The translations under genes and the position numbers were made by a program. This document shows, piece by piece, positions 1-9,907 of a stretch of DNA of 64,000 nucleotides; position 1 is the first letter of the stretch, and the number at the start of each line of letters is the position of its first letter. Source of the stretch: Parasedimentitalea maritima. GTDB taxonomy: Bacteria > Pseudomonadota > Alphaproteobacteria > Rhodobacterales > Rhodobacteraceae. The stretch spans positions 178,245-242,244 of the forward strand of contig NZ_VAUA01000009.1 of the NCBI RefSeq assembly GCF_005771405.1. Direction: 5' to 3'. Below the pieces are notes generated by a model. The model ran no database searches, was not told where the DNA came from, and was given only the letters and a program-made list of their open reading frames with translations.

Positions 1-417
1 GATTAAGCGCATTCCATCTTGGCTTTGTCGCGCCAGAAACGAACCCGTGCCAATTCCCAGCAAACAGCCAGGCCGATCACCCAGTGCACCAACCACTGCT
101 GACGGGCGGTCATCTTCGACCAACACGTGTCGCGACGGCAATTGATCCGCAACAAATTGCGAAACAGCGTCATCTACCACTCCAGCCAGACCAGCATAAA
201 TAGGGATTTCGCCGAGCCGCGCCACATCAAGACCTGCCAACGTGGAAAGTTCGATCAAGCCGTCATTTAAGACCGCAATCGCAGCCTGCGGCGCACTTGA
301 AACATTTGCCCCCCCACGTCGCGCATACGTCACGCCAGCAGGTGACTGCAACGCAAACCGACAAGAGGTGCCGCCACCGTCAATTGCAATAAAGTAAGAA
401 TTCGCCGAGTCTCTCAT
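1..417 (-). CDS. BadF/BadG-type sugar kinase, N-terminal part (GlcNAc/MurNAc kinase-like)
   Basis: Partial gene that runs off the left edge; 139 codons are visible. The protein starts MRDSANSYFIAIDGGGTS: residues 13-17 form the DGGGT phosphate-1 loop of the ASKHA fold, and GIGTGS near residue 122 matches the second phosphate loop. This is typical of the BadF/BadG/BcrA/BcrD ATPase family, which includes N-acetylglucosamine kinase and the clostridial MurNAc/GlcNAc kinase MurK. It is divergent from a MurQ-like etherase, so phosphorylation of an imported amino sugar in the cytoplasm is the likely job. Start chosen at the ATG just before the conserved first strand. The family is clear; the substrate is inferred from context. 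Confidence 0.85.
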   Translation of the reverse strand, partial: MRDSANSYFIAIDGGGTSCRFALQSPAGVTYARRGGANVSSAPQAAIAVLNDGLIELSTLAGLDVARLGEIPIYAGLAGVVDDAVSQFVADQLPSRHVLVEDDRPSAVVGALGDRPGCLLGIGTGSFLARQSQDGMRLI

Positions 418-420
418 ATC

Positions 421-540
421 AATACCTATACGATACCTTTACTCGAAATAAAAGACCTTTTGCCACCAAGTGCCCTCCAAAGCAGGACCAAATTGGTTAC
501 GGGACAATAAATGGTAGACAAAAGGTATTAGATAGGTATT
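421..540. promoter_or_regulatory. Divergent promoter region with inverted arrays of 11-bp-spaced operator units
   Basis: Bases 421-440 read AATACCTATACGATACCTTT. The reverse complement of 521-540 is AATACCTATCTAATACCTTT, identical at 18 of 20 positions. Within each block the unit ATACCT (or AGGTAT) recurs at 11 bp, and on the right arm GGTA starts at 513, 524 and 535, giving three units one helical turn apart. The two blocks face each other 100 bp apart between the kinase and the murQ-like gene. This suggests one repressor controlling both directions, possibly through looping. The regulator itself is not in the window. Confidence 0.6.
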
Positions 541-570
541 TAATGAACGCAACTTCCTGGGAGGAATCAC

Positions 571-1464
571 ATGACCGAGACCGCGTCACCACAGACGGAA
601 ACACTGCATAGCGACGCTATGGGGTTGGACCTACGTGCTGATAGCGAAGTCCTGTCACAACTCCTGAACAGTCAACAAAAGGCTCTCGAATCGATGAGCA
701 GCGCACTGCCAGAGATCGCAGCCGCCGCCGAAATGCTGGTAAAATCCATTCGCAACGGAGGCCGTCTGCATTACGCTGCCGCTGGGTCTTCAGCTTTGAT
801 GGGACTAGCAGATGGCGCAGAGATTCCGGGGACATTTGGCCTGACTGCTGATCGCATCGCAATTCACATGGCTGGCGGCGTTCCGCTGAATGGCAATATG
901 CCAGGCCATACAGAAGACGACGATAGAGCCGCGCTTGCAGCCGCAGAAACCGTCAAGCCGCAGGATGTTGTTATCGCAATCTCAGCCAGCGGCTCAACGC
1001 CCTACCCAATGACGTTTGCGCAGGCCGCACGAGATCACGGCGCCGCCATAATTTGCATCGCCAACAACGCAGATGCGCCACTGTTTGCACTGGCGGATGT
1101 CGCTATCCACCTAAAAACACCACCAGAAGTGATCGCCGGATCGACCCGCTTGGGTGCAGCCACGGCCCAAAAGGTCGCGCTGAATATGATGTCCACCCTG
1201 ACGGGTATCCGTTTGGGCCACGTATTCGACGGCATGATGGTCAACCTCGTAGCTGACAACGAAAAACTGCGGGGCCGGGCTATTGGTATCGTAACCCAGA
1301 TCACAGGGGCTACCGAAATGACCGCCCAGGACTGCCTGCAAAAAGCAAATGGAGCGGTCAAACCCGCCGTACTTCTTGCCGCCGGGGCTGCGTCAATCCA
1401 ACAGGCAAATACGATTATCGAGCAAGCCAACGGAGACCTGCGTGTCGCGTTGCGACAACTTTGA
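571..1464 (+). CDS. murQ: MurQ-like N-acetylmuramic acid 6-phosphate etherase (SIS domain)
   Basis: 297 aa, the usual MurQ length. MurQ cleaves the lactyl ether of MurNAc-6-phosphate to give GlcNAc-6-phosphate and D-lactate. A single SIS domain is visible: AAAGSSA (69-75), SASGSTPYP in the middle and the EVIAGSTRLGAATAQK stretch. The two catalytic glutamates of E. coli MurQ (83 and 114) have counterparts at E84 (DGAE) and E115 (HTEDDDR) with the same 31-residue spacing. A good Shine-Dalgarno sequence (GGGAGGA) precedes the ATG. It is first in an operon with a sugar ABC transporter and divergent from a BadF-type kinase, which fits amino-sugar uptake and breakdown. An N-acetyl-hexosamine SIS isomerase is the alternative, but the conserved glutamates favour MurQ. 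Confidence 0.8.
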   Translation: MTETASPQTETLHSDAMGLDLRADSEVLSQLLNSQQKALESMSSALPEIAAAAEMLVKSIRNGGRLHYAAAGSSALMGLADGAEIPGTFGLTADRIAIHMAGGVPLNGNMPGHTEDDDRAALAAAETVKPQDVVIAISASGSTPYPMTFAQAARDHGAAIICIANNADAPLFALADVAIHLKTPPEVIAGSTRLGAATAQKVALNMMSTLTGIRLGHVFDGMMVNLVADNEKLRGRAIGIVTQITGATEMTAQDCLQKANGAVKPAVLLAAGAASIQQANTIIEQANGDLRVALRQL

Positions 1465-1508
1465 CCACGGCCAATTGGCCAACAATTGATTATCTAAGGG
1501 AGAAAGAT

Positions 1509-2759
1509 ATGAACCGGAAACTTCTTAGCCTGGCACTTCTGGGCTCGACCATCTTGGGCGGCGCTGCCGCTGCTGATGTCACACTGACCATCGAGAGCTG
1601 GCGCAATGACGATCTTGTCCTGTGGCAGGACAAAATCATCCCAGCATTTGAAGCCGCCAATCCCGGCATCAAAGTAAAGTTCACACCTTCGGCCCCAGCC
1701 GAGTACAACGCGGTGCTGAATTCCAAATTGGACGCAGGCAGCGCCGGCGATCTGATCACTTGCCGCCCATTCGATGCTTCGCTGGCCCTGTATGACGGTG
1801 GTCACCTGGCCGACATTTCCGGCCTAGAAGGTATGGCCAACTTTTCTGATGTAGCTAAATCAGCATGGCAGACAGACGACGCCTCGGCCTCGTTCTGCAT
1901 GCCAATGGCATCGGTTATTCACGGCTTCATCTATAACAAAGAAGCCTTTGCAGAGCTGGACATTAAGATCCCAGAAACCGAAGCTGAGTTCTTTGCTGCG
2001 CTTGAAACCATCAAAGCAGATGGCAACTATATCCCGATGGCGATGGGTACCAACGACCAGTGGGAAGCCGCAACCATGGGCTATAACAACATTGGTCCAA
2101 ACTACTGGAAAGGCGAAGAGGGCCGTTTGGCTCTGATCGCTGGCGACCAGAAGTTGACGGATGCACAGTGGGTTGCCCCATATGAAGCTCTGGCCAAATG
2201 GGGTGAGTATCTGGGTGACGGATATGAGGCTCAAACATATCCAGACAGCCAGAACATCTTTACTCTGGGCCGTGCTGCAATTTACCCAGCAGGCAGCTGG
2301 GAAATCACAGGCTTCAACGCTCAAGCTGATTTTGAAATGGGCGCCTTCAAGGCTCCAGTCCAAAACGCTGGCGACACCTGCTACATTTCGGATCACACCG
2401 ACATCGCGCTTGGCATGAATGCTGCATCGCCCAATGCCGAGGCGGCCAAGACCTTCCTTAACTGGATGGGTACGTCTGAGTTTGCTGGTATCTACGCCAA
2501 CGCTCTGCCTGGCTTCTTCTCACTGTCCAACCACGAAGTGGCAATGGAAGATCCGCTGGCGCAGGAATTTGTCAGCTGGCGTGGAGAGTGTGAATCTACA
2601 ATCCGGTCGACTTATCAGATCCTGTCGCGTGGCACGCCAAATCTGGAAAATGAAACCTGGGGTGCCTCGGTTGCCGCCATCAAAGGCAGCAAATCTGGCG
2701 CTGATCTGGGCATGGAACTGCAAAGTGGTCTGGCCAGCTGGTACGCACCACACAAGTAA
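1509..2759 (+). CDS. Sugar ABC transporter substrate-binding protein
   Basis: 416 aa, family 1 extracellular solute-binding protein. The start was placed at ATG 1509, after GGGAGAAAG, because the protein then begins with a classical signal peptide (MNRKLLSLALLGS... ending AAAA-D near residue 22); an upstream in-frame ATG at 1461 would bury it. The mature part has the usual family-1 layout (LTIESWRNDD, then FEAANPGIKVKF). It would capture a sugar or amino sugar in the periplasm for the two permeases that follow. A stem-loop separates it from the first permease gene. The specificity is not readable, but the flanking kinase and etherase point to MurNAc, GlcNAc or a related sugar. Confidence 0.88.
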   Translation: MNRKLLSLALLGSTILGGAAAADVTLTIESWRNDDLVLWQDKIIPAFEAANPGIKVKFTPSAPAEYNAVLNSKLDAGSAGDLITCRPFDASLALYDGGHLADISGLEGMANFSDVAKSAWQTDDASASFCMPMASVIHGFIYNKEAFAELDIKIPETEAEFFAALETIKADGNYIPMAMGTNDQWEAATMGYNNIGPNYWKGEEGRLALIAGDQKLTDAQWVAPYEALAKWGEYLGDGYEAQTYPDSQNIFTLGRAAIYPAGSWEITGFNAQADFEMGAFKAPVQNAGDTCYISDHTDIALGMNAASPNAEAAKTFLNWMGTSEFAGIYANALPGFFSLSNHEVAMEDPLAQEFVSWRGECESTIRSTYQILSRGTPNLENETWGASVAAIKGSKSGADLGMELQSGLASWYAPHK

Positions 2760-2780
2760 TACCACCACTCACTTGATAAC

Positions 2781-2807
2781 GTTCTGGGCCATCTGTTGGC
2801 CCGGAAC
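2781..2807 (+). terminator. Intercistronic stem-loop after the binding-protein gene
   Basis: GTTCTGGGCC (2781-2790) can pair with GGCCCGGAAC (2798-2807) across a 7-base loop, a 10-bp stem with one G-U pair. There is no T-tract. It lies between the binding-protein gene and the first permease gene and probably protects the upstream mRNA or attenuates read-through. Confidence 0.6.
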
Positions 2808-2828
2808 ACCCATGCGGAAAGGGATGAC

Positions 2829-3743
2829 ATGAAGAATTCAGGCATCAAATGGCACGTCATCGTGTTTCTGGCACCCGCGGTACTTGTCTATACCGCCATA
2901 ATGATCTTCCCGCTGTTCAATACCCTGCGATTGGCGCTGTACACAGAGGTGGACCAAGTCCGCCAATTTGTTGGTCTTGAAAACTTCCGCACCCTGTTTG
3001 GAAACCCTCATTGGTCAGGGCAGTTCTGGAACGCGCTGGGCAATAACTTTTGGTTTTTCTTCATCCATATGATTGTGCAGAACCCTATCGGCATTGCGCT
3101 CGCTGCTATTCTCAGCCATCCACGTCTGCGCTTTGCTGCAGTGTATCGCACCGCAATTTTTGTACCCACGATCCTATCGTTTGTTATCGTAGGTTTTGCC
3201 TGGAAACTGATCCTGTCACCGATCTGGGGTATTACCCCTGATATGCTCAAAGCCTTGGGTCTGAAATGGCTATATGCACCCTATTTGGGCAAAGAAGAAT
3301 ATGCACTGACCACACTCGCGCTGATCTCGGTCTGGCAGTTTGTCGGTATACCGATGATGCTAATCTATGCCGCGCTTCTGTCGATCCCCGAAGAAGTTCT
3401 GGAAGCCGGGGAAGTTGACGGCATCACCGGCTTTGCGTCTTTCTGGAAAATAAAATTACCGCTGATCCTGCCTTCGATTGGCATCATCTCGATCCTGACA
3501 TTTGTGGGCAACTTCAACGCCTTTGACTTGATATACACCACCCAAGGGGCGCTTGCCGGGCCTGCCTTCTCAACCGATATCCTAGGCACGTTCATGTATC
3601 GCACGTTCTTTGGCTTCCAGCTGCAATTGGGCGACCCACATATGGGGTCGGCTATCGCCAGCGGCATGTTTGGCATCATCCTAATTGGTGTCTGCATCTA
3701 TCTGTTTGGCATCCAGACCCGTCTACGCCGGTATCAATTCTAA
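2829..3743 (+). CDS. Sugar ABC transporter permease (MalF/UgpA type)
   Basis: 304 aa from ATG 2829, preceded by GGAAAGGG; an earlier in-frame ATG at 2796 has no such signal. Several hydrophobic helices are visible (VIVFLAPAVLVYTAIMIF near the N-terminus). The conserved EAA loop that docks the ATPase reads EAGEVDGITGFASFWKIKLP near residues 195-215. It pairs with the next gene as the inner-membrane channel of a carbohydrate uptake-1 type importer. Confidence 0.9.
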   Translation: MKNSGIKWHVIVFLAPAVLVYTAIMIFPLFNTLRLALYTEVDQVRQFVGLENFRTLFGNPHWSGQFWNALGNNFWFFFIHMIVQNPIGIALAAILSHPRLRFAAVYRTAIFVPTILSFVIVGFAWKLILSPIWGITPDMLKALGLKWLYAPYLGKEEYALTTLALISVWQFVGIPMMLIYAALLSIPEEVLEAGEVDGITGFASFWKIKLPLILPSIGIISILTFVGNFNAFDLIYTTQGALAGPAFSTDILGTFMYRTFFGFQLQLGDPHMGSAIASGMFGIILIGVCIYLFGIQTRLRRYQF

Positions 3744-3754
3744 AGGAGGCTGAG

Positions 3755-4594
3755 ATGTCCAAAGCACGCAATAACCCGCTAAACAGCTTCGCCGCCCATG
3801 CCGCGCTGATCACCTATACTCTGATCGCGCTGTTCCCGGTGTTCGTCATCCTGGTCAACAGCTTCAAAACCCGCAAAGCAATCTTTCGCGATCCATTGGC
3901 GCTACCCGAAGCCGATACGTTCACATTGATCGGCTATCAAACTGTGCTGAAACAGGGGGACTTCTTCCTCTACTTTCAGAACTCGATGATCGTTACAGTC
4001 GTGTCGCTGACACTGGTGTTGCTGTTCGGCGCCATGGCTGCCTTTGCGCTGGCCGAATACAAATTCAAAGGCAATCTGCTGATGGGGCTGTATCTGGCGC
4101 TTGGGATCATGATTCCAATCCGTATTGGTACCGTCGCTATTCTCGAAATGATGGTCAGCAGCGGCTTGGTCAACACCCTTTGGGCCCTGATTTTGGTCTA
4201 TACCGCACAAGGCCTGCCTCTGGCGGTGTTCATTCTGTCCGAATTCATGCGCCAGGTTTCTGATGACCTCAAAAACGCAGGCCGAATTGATGGGCTGTCA
4301 GAATACACCATTTTCTTCCGGCTGGTGCTGCCACTGGTTCGCCCTGCAATGGCAACTGTGGCCGTTTTCAACATGATCCCAATCTGGAACGATCTGTGGT
4401 TCCCATTGATCCTGGCCCCCGCCGAAGAAACCAAAACGCTGACTTTGGGTAGCCAGGTGTTTATTGGCCAGTTTGTTACTGACTGGAATGCCGTCCTGTC
4501 GGCCCTGTCGATGGCCATTCTGCCGGTGATGATCCTCTACGTGATCTTCTCACGCCAGTTGATCCGCGGCATCACCTCAGGAGCTGTTAAATGA
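3755..4594 (+). CDS. Sugar ABC transporter permease (MalG/UgpE type)
   Basis: 279 aa, with a strong Shine-Dalgarno sequence (AAAGGAGG) just upstream. It has six predicted helices and an EAA loop (NAGRIDGLSEYTIFFRLVLP, near residues 182-202). It is the second membrane subunit of the importer. It follows the first permease by 11 bp, and its stop overlaps the start of the next gene (ATGA), so translation is probably coupled. Confidence 0.9.
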   Translation: MSKARNNPLNSFAAHAALITYTLIALFPVFVILVNSFKTRKAIFRDPLALPEADTFTLIGYQTVLKQGDFFLYFQNSMIVTVVSLTLVLLFGAMAAFALAEYKFKGNLLMGLYLALGIMIPIRIGTVAILEMMVSSGLVNTLWALILVYTAQGLPLAVFILSEFMRQVSDDLKNAGRIDGLSEYTIFFRLVLPLVRPAMATVAVFNMIPIWNDLWFPLILAPAEETKTLTLGSQVFIGQFVTDWNAVLSALSMAILPVMILYVIFSRQLIRGITSGAVK

Positions 4595-5619
4595 TCCGCG
4601 TCCTAATAGCTGGCCTTGGCAACATGGGCCTGTCCCATGCGCTTGCCCACCACAACAATCCAGGCGCCGAGGTTGTCGGATTGGTCAACCGGTCTGGGGT
4701 CGTCGAAAACCCCGATCTACAAGGTTATCCGGTGTTCACCGACTTCGATATCGCGCTCGCCGAAGTGAAACCTGATCTGGTTGTGGTTGCCACCTATTCC
4801 GATAGCCATGCAGGGTATGCAATTGCAGCGATGGAAGCTGGCGCACATGTGTTTGTCGAAAAGCCGCTGGCCACAACTGTAGAAGACGCACGCCGCGTCA
4901 CCGCCAAAGCCGTCGAACTGAACCGCAAGCTGGTCGTAGGCTATATCCTGCGCCACCACCCCTCGTGGGTTCGTTTAATCGAAGAAGCACGTAATCTGGG
5001 CGGGCCATATGTATTCCGCATGAACCTGAACCAACAATCCAGTGGCGACACATGGGAAACCCACAAGGCGCTAATGCAGACCACGCCACCAATTGTGGAT
5101 TGTGGCGTGCACTATGTGGATGTCATGTGCCAGATCACCGATGCCAAACCCGTCCGCGTAAACGGCATGGGGCTGCGCCTGTCCGACGAGATTGCCGAGG
5201 ACATGTATAACTACGGCCAGTTCCAGGTGGTGTTCGAGGACAACTCGGTTGCCTGGTATGAAGCTGGTTGGGGCCCGATGATGTCGGAAACCGCGTTTTT
5301 TGTAAAAGACGTGATCTCACCCAACGGTTCTGTGTCGATTACTGAAAAAGACAAAGCTGGGTCTGATGATGTTGACGGCCACACCGCCGTTGGCGCGCTT
5401 TTGGTGCATCGCCCGGATGGGGATCAGCTGATCGACTTGCCGGGTGAGCCCGGCCATCAGCAACTTTGCGACGCCGAGCAGGCCTATATGCTACGCGCCA
5501 TTACCGAGAACATCGATCTATCCCGCCATATGCAGGACGCCGTCCTGTCCCTGCACATCTGTCTGGCTGCGGACGAAAGCATCCGCTCCGGCCACCCAAT
5601 TGACTTGACTGGAGCCTGA
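4591..5619 (+). CDS. Gfo/Idh/MocA family oxidoreductase
   Basis: 342 aa. An N-terminal Rossmann fold is visible ([15 protein letters not shown]), followed by the family's EKPL motif ([10 protein letters not shown], near residue 91) that lines the nicotinamide site, and a C-terminal alpha/beta substrate domain. These enzymes oxidise or reduce sugars, inositols or sugar acids with NAD(P). It sits between the permease and ATPase genes of the same operon and overlaps the permease by 4 bp, so it probably acts on the imported sugar. The exact reaction is unknown; it is unusual beside murQ. Confidence 0.85.
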   Translation: MIRVLIAGLGNMGLSHALAHHNNPGAEVVGLVNRSGVVENPDLQGYPVFTDFDIALAEVKPDLVVVATYSDSHAGYAIAAMEAGAHVFVEKPLATTVEDARRVTAKAVELNRKLVVGYILRHHPSWVRLIEEARNLGGPYVFRMNLNQQSSGDTWETHKALMQTTPPIVDCGVHYVDVMCQITDAKPVRVNGMGLRLSDEIAEDMYNYGQFQVVFEDNSVAWYEAGWGPMMSETAFFVKDVISPNGSVSITEKDKAGSDDVDGHTAVGALLVHRPDGDQLIDLPGEPGHQQLCDAEQAYMLRAITENIDLSRHMQDAVLSLHICLAADESIRSGHPIDLTGA

Positions 5620-5621
5620 TC

Positions 5622-6617
5622 ATGACCGCTCTTTCGCTTACCAATGTTTGTAAATCCTTTGGCCAGGTCGAAGTCCTCAAAGACATCAATCTGACTGTTG
5701 AAGAGGGCGAGTTCGTCGTTTTTGTTGGCCCTTCGGGCTGTGGCAAATCCACTTTGCTCAGAGTTATCTCAGGCCTGGAAGAAGCCACGTCTGGTGATAT
5801 CGAAATCAGTGGCAACTCAGTGAATGATGTACCACCTGCCAAGCGTGGCATCGCCATGGTGTTCCAATCTTATGCGCTTTATCCGCACCTGACAGTACGC
5901 GACAACATGTCGTTGGCCCTGAAACAGGAGCGCAAACCCAAGGACGAGATCGCGGCACGGGTTGCTGAAGCAAGCCGGATGTTGTCGCTGAGCGACTATC
6001 TTGATCGGCGCCCTTCGGAGCTATCGGGCGGGCAACGTCAGCGTGTCGCCATTGGCCGTGCTGTAGTCCGCGAGCCAGACCTGTTCCTATTCGATGAACC
6101 ACTGTCCAATCTGGATGCAGCCCTGCGGATGAACACCCGGTTGGAAATTGCCCGACTGCACCGCCAGCTCGGCGCTAGCATGATATATGTCACCCACGAC
6201 CAGATCGAAGCGATGACACTGGCTGACAAAATCGTAGTATTGCGAGATGGGCGCGTTGAGCAGGTCGGCAGCCCAATGGAAATCTACAACCACCCCGCCA
6301 ACCGCTTTGTTGCTGAGTTCATTGGCTCTCCATCAATGAATTTTGTTCCAGCAGAACGGCTCGGTGGGCAAAATGGACAATTCGTCGGTATTCGTCCCGA
6401 ATATGCTCAGGTCACCCCAAATGGTCGCTTGAAGGGCAAAGTCATTCACGTCGAAAAATTGGGAGGTGACACCAACATCCTAATCGACCTGGGCGACGAT
6501 CTGACCTTTACCTCCAGGGTGTTTGGGCAGTACGATACTCATGTAGATCAGGAAATCGCTCTGGATTTCGATGATACCAAGTGCCTGTCCTTTGACGCTG
6601 AAGGACAACGTATCTGA
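5622..6617 (+). CDS. Sugar ABC transporter ATP-binding protein (UgpC/MsmK type)
   Basis: 331 aa. Walker [10 protein letters not shown] (36-44), Q-loop VFQSYALYP, signature LSGGQ (134-138), Walker B LFLFDEP (154-160) and H-loop THDQIEAM are all intact. A C-terminal regulatory OB-type domain (about residues 240-331) is typical of carbohydrate uptake-1 ATPases, though it is short here. It starts 2 bp after the oxidoreductase and closes the operon. It energises the two permeases encoded at 2829-4594. Confidence 0.92.
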   Translation: MTALSLTNVCKSFGQVEVLKDINLTVEEGEFVVFVGPSGCGKSTLLRVISGLEEATSGDIEISGNSVNDVPPAKRGIAMVFQSYALYPHLTVRDNMSLALKQERKPKDEIAARVAEASRMLSLSDYLDRRPSELSGGQRQRVAIGRAVVREPDLFLFDEPLSNLDAALRMNTRLEIARLHRQLGASMIYVTHDQIEAMTLADKIVVLRDGRVEQVGSPMEIYNHPANRFVAEFIGSPSMNFVPAERLGGQNGQFVGIRPEYAQVTPNGRLKGKVIHVEKLGGDTNILIDLGDDLTFTSRVFGQYDTHVDQEIALDFDDTKCLSFDAEGQRI

Positions 6618-6703
6618 TCGTATAGCGCCTGAATGGGTCATGCCAATACGTGCTGAGACAATATAGCTCTCGCCATAAGTGATTTTTGGCGCTACACACC
6701 GAG

Positions 6704-6719
6704 ATGTTACCGCTAACTT
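6704..6719. promoter_or_regulatory. Candidate LacI-type operator upstream of pgi
   Basis: ATGTTACCGCTAACTT contains GTTAnCGCTAAC, one base off the GTTAGCGCTAAC palindrome favoured by LacI-family regulators of sugar genes. It lies about 50 bp upstream of the pgi start, in the 152-bp gap after the ABC operon. A glycolytic or Entner-Doudoroff regulator could bind it; none is encoded nearby. Confidence 0.35.
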
Positions 6720-6769
6720 CGCAAGAGCTTACGACCCGGTAGCCGCTGTGGCAGCAAGGACATTATGTA

Positions 6770-8395
6770 ATGAGTACCATTTGGCAGTTACTAGAGGAAC
6801 ATCGCGCCAAGACCGCTGAGGTTGCAATCTTATCGCTATTTCAGCACGATGGCCGCTTTGACGATTTTTCAGCCGAGCAGGACGAGCTTCTGCTCGACTT
6901 CTCCAAGACCAGCATCGACAACACTGCGCTGGATCTGCTGGTACAGCTCACAGAAAGCGTGCAGCTGGAAGAAAAAATTGATGCGTTGTTTCGTGGCGAT
7001 CCAATCAACACCACCGAAGGCCGCGCCGTACTCCATACTGCGCTGCGAGCGCAGGCGGACACACCGATCCTGGTAGACGGCAAAGACGTTTTGCCCGGTG
7101 TCCGCGATACTTTGGCGCGAATGGAACAATTTGCACAGGACATCCATAGCGGAAGAATTACAGCCGCAGATGGAGACAGCTTCACAGATGTAATCAACAT
7201 CGGTATTGGCGGTTCTGATCTTGGCCCAGCAATGGCAACTTTGGCGCTAGCCCCTTACCACACGGGACCACGCTGCCATTTTGTGTCCAATGTGGATGGC
7301 GCTCATATCCATGACACGCTTCAAAACCTGGACCCGCGACGCACTCTGGTGATCATCGCATCCAAGACGTTTACCACTATTGAAACCATGACCAATGGCA
7401 ACACCGCGCTGGTCTGGCTACGCGAGGCACTGGGGGATAAAGCCACCGAACACCTGGCTGCTGTCTCAACTGCTCTGGACAAAACCACCGCGTTTGGCAT
7501 TGTACCCGATCGGGTCTTTGGTTTCGAAAACTGGGTCGGCGGTCGCTATTCTCTCTGGGGGCCAATCGGGCTGCCAATTCTATTGGCTATTGGCTCAGAC
7601 AGCTTTCGCCAATTCCTGCAAGGTGCGGCAGCAATGGATGACCATTTTCGCACAGCTCCGATGCGGGTAAACTTACCGGTATTGATGGGCCTGGTCGGCA
7701 TCTGGCACAACAATATCTGCGGCTACGGCAGCCGCGCCATACTGCCCTATGATCAACACCTGCAACGCCTACCCGCCTACCTGCAACAGTTGGATATGGA
7801 GAGCAACGGCAAGCAGGTGGCTCAGGATGGCACCGCCCTTCCCCGCGCTTCTGGCCCAGTGGTCTGGGGAGAACCCGGCACCAATGGACAACATGCATTT
7901 TATCAATTGCTGCATCAGGGCACCGCTGTGGTTCCAGCTGAGTTCTTGATCGCCGCCGAGGGCCATTCACCGGAACTGGCGCATCACCATCAATTGCTCA
8001 AGGCGAATTGTCTTGCCCAGTCTGAAGCTTTGATGTGTGGTCGTTCCAAGGCTGAAGCTACCGTCGTTGCCTCTGAACGAGGTTTCGAGGGCGATGAACG
8101 AGAACGCATGGCCGCTCATCTCAGTTTTCCCGGCAACCGCCCGTCAACAACCATTGCCTATCCCAAACTCACACCTTTTGTGCTGGGTCAGATTATCGCG
8201 CTCTATGAACATCGCGTGTTCACAGAAGGCGCAATCTGGGGCCTCAATTCATTCGATCAATGGGGGGTAGAGCTTGGCAAGGAACTTGCTGTTGCGCTGC
8301 TGCCAATGATCGATGGTGCACCATCAGATGGTAAAGACGACTCAACCAGCGGCTTGCTTGATAAGCTTTCCCAAAACACCGCCAAACAGACCTGA
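6770..8395 (+). CDS. pgi: Glucose-6-phosphate isomerase
   Basis: 541 aa, close to the usual 540-550. It interconverts glucose-6-phosphate and fructose-6-phosphate in the cytoplasm. Family signatures are visible: GIGGSDLGP (near 144), [12 protein letters not shown] (near 200), [13 protein letters not shown] (near 258), and a catalytic-region ESNGK, then [23 protein letters not shown] precedes the ATG by about 9 bases. It heads pgi-zwf-edd-eda, so hexose phosphates from gluconeogenesis or fructose can be fed into the Entner-Doudoroff route. Confidence 0.97.
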   Translation: MSTIWQLLEEHRAKTAEVAILSLFQHDGRFDDFSAEQDELLLDFSKTSIDNTALDLLVQLTESVQLEEKIDALFRGDPINTTEGRAVLHTALRAQADTPILVDGKDVLPGVRDTLARMEQFAQDIHSGRITAADGDSFTDVINIGIGGSDLGPAMATLALAPYHTGPRCHFVSNVDGAHIHDTLQNLDPRRTLVIIASKTFTTIETMTNGNTALVWLREALGDKATEHLAAVSTALDKTTAFGIVPDRVFGFENWVGGRYSLWGPIGLPILLAIGSDSFRQFLQGAAAMDDHFRTAPMRVNLPVLMGLVGIWHNNICGYGSRAILPYDQHLQRLPAYLQQLDMESNGKQVAQDGTALPRASGPVVWGEPGTNGQHAFYQLLHQGTAVVPAEFLIAAEGHSPELAHHHQLLKANCLAQSEALMCGRSKAEATVVASERGFEGDERERMAAHLSFPGNRPSTTIAYPKLTPFVLGQIIALYEHRVFTEGAIWGLNSFDQWGVELGKELAVALLPMIDGAPSDGKDDSTSGLLDKLSQNTAKQT

Positions 8396-8423
8396 ACCCC
8401 AGCTTAATACGTCAGAGAGAACT

Positions 8424-9875
8424 ATGGTTTCCCGAGTCATACCCGTCCAATCTTTTGATCTTGTGCTGTTCGGCGCGACCGGCGACCTTGCCCGGCGCAA
8501 AATCCTGCCCAGCCTGTTTCATCGGTTCCAACTGGGGCAGTTCTGCGACAGTTCCCGCATCATCGGCGCCTCGCGTAGCGATATGGATGTAGACAGCTTT
8601 CGCAACTTGGTGGCTGATGCCGTTCGCGAATTTGGCCAGAAAGACGAGGTCAACGACGAGGACATCACCGCGTTTGTGGCTCAGCTCGACTATGTCGCAA
8701 TTGATGCCAAGGGAGATCAGGGCTGGGACGAACTGGGGAAACACATGCGCCCAGATATGGTGCGTGCCTTTTACCTATCGGTCGCCCCAAGCTTGTTTGG
8801 CGATATTGCCACTCGGCTGCGCAGCACAGGTATTGCGACGGATGACAGCCGCATTGTGGTTGAAAAACCTTTTGGCAACGACCTTGCCAGCGCTCAGGCA
8901 CTAAACAAAGCGCTACGGGCCAATTTTGAAGAAGGCCAAATTTACCGGATCGACCACTATCTTGGCAAAGAAACGGTGCAGAACTTGATGGCATTACGCT
9001 TTGCCAACTCGTTGTTCGAACCTTTGTGGAACTCCTCTCATATCGACCATGTCCAGATCACCGTTGCCGAAAGCATCGGAGTGGAAGGCCGAGGCGAATA
9101 TTATGACCGCTCCGGCGCAATGCGCGACATGGTGCAAAACCACCTGATGCAACTGCTTTGCCTGACCGCGATGGAGCCACCGGGCAAGTTTACCCCGGAC
9201 GCTGTGCGCAACGAAAAGGTCAAGGTGATCGAGGCACTGGAGCCTGTTGAAAATACCGACATCGCGCGTGGACAATATCGCGCCCAAAATGACACCGGTA
9301 GTTACCGCGACCATGCTGGCGATCCAAACAGTCAGACCGAGAGCTTTATCGCCATGAAGGTTCAAGTGGCCAACTGGCGCTGGGCAGGCACACCGTTTTA
9401 TCTGCGGACCGGAAAACGCCTGCGTGAACGCGTGTCAGAGATCGCAGTGTTTTTTCGCGACCCTCCACATAACATTTTCCAAGGCAGCGACCCTGCCAAA
9501 GGCAATGTTCTGGTCATCCGCTTGCAGCCGGATGAAGGCATTACCTTACATACCACCATTAAGGATCCCGGCCCCGGCGGAATGCGTCTGACCGAGGCTG
9601 CGCTGGACATGACCTTTGCCGACAGTCTAGCCGAAGCCGAACGCCCACAAGACGCGTATGAGCGGCTGATCATGGATGTGATCCGTGGCAACCAGACTCT
9701 GTTTATGCGCGGAGACGAGGTCGAAGCGGCTTGGGCTTGGGCCGATCCAATCATATCGGGTTGGGACGACCCGCGACACGCACCTCAGCCCTATGACACA
9801 GGTGGCTCAGGGCCCGAAGACAGCCTGCTCCTGCTGCACCGTGACGGTCGGCGCTGGCGCAGAATCGGCAACTAA
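8424..9875 (+). CDS. zwf: Glucose-6-phosphate 1-dehydrogenase
   Basis: 483 aa from ATG 8424. A longer in-frame reading from 8313 overlaps the end of pgi and adds 37 residues unlike the family, so it was rejected. The enzyme oxidises glucose-6-phosphate to 6-phosphogluconolactone with NADP or NAD. Visible motifs: nucleotide fold [12 protein letters not shown] (12-23), EKPFGND, and the active-site RIDHYLGKE. Between pgi and edd it supplies the Entner-Doudoroff pathway. No pgl (lactonase) gene lies between zwf and edd, so lactone opening must rely on a gene elsewhere or on spontaneous hydrolysis. Confidence 0.96.
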   Translation: MVSRVIPVQSFDLVLFGATGDLARRKILPSLFHRFQLGQFCDSSRIIGASRSDMDVDSFRNLVADAVREFGQKDEVNDEDITAFVAQLDYVAIDAKGDQGWDELGKHMRPDMVRAFYLSVAPSLFGDIATRLRSTGIATDDSRIVVEKPFGNDLASAQALNKALRANFEEGQIYRIDHYLGKETVQNLMALRFANSLFEPLWNSSHIDHVQITVAESIGVEGRGEYYDRSGAMRDMVQNHLMQLLCLTAMEPPGKFTPDAVRNEKVKVIEALEPVENTDIARGQYRAQNDTGSYRDHAGDPNSQTESFIAMKVQVANWRWAGTPFYLRTGKRLRERVSEIAVFFRDPPHNIFQGSDPAKGNVLVIRLQPDEGITLHTTIKDPGPGGMRLTEAALDMTFADSLAEAERPQDAYERLIMDVIRGNQTLFMRGDEVEAAWAWADPIISGWDDPRHAPQPYDTGGSGPEDSLLLLHRDGRRWRRIGN

Positions 9876-9907
9876 TCCAAGGCACCAAAACAGAAAAGCG
9901 GCACCCA

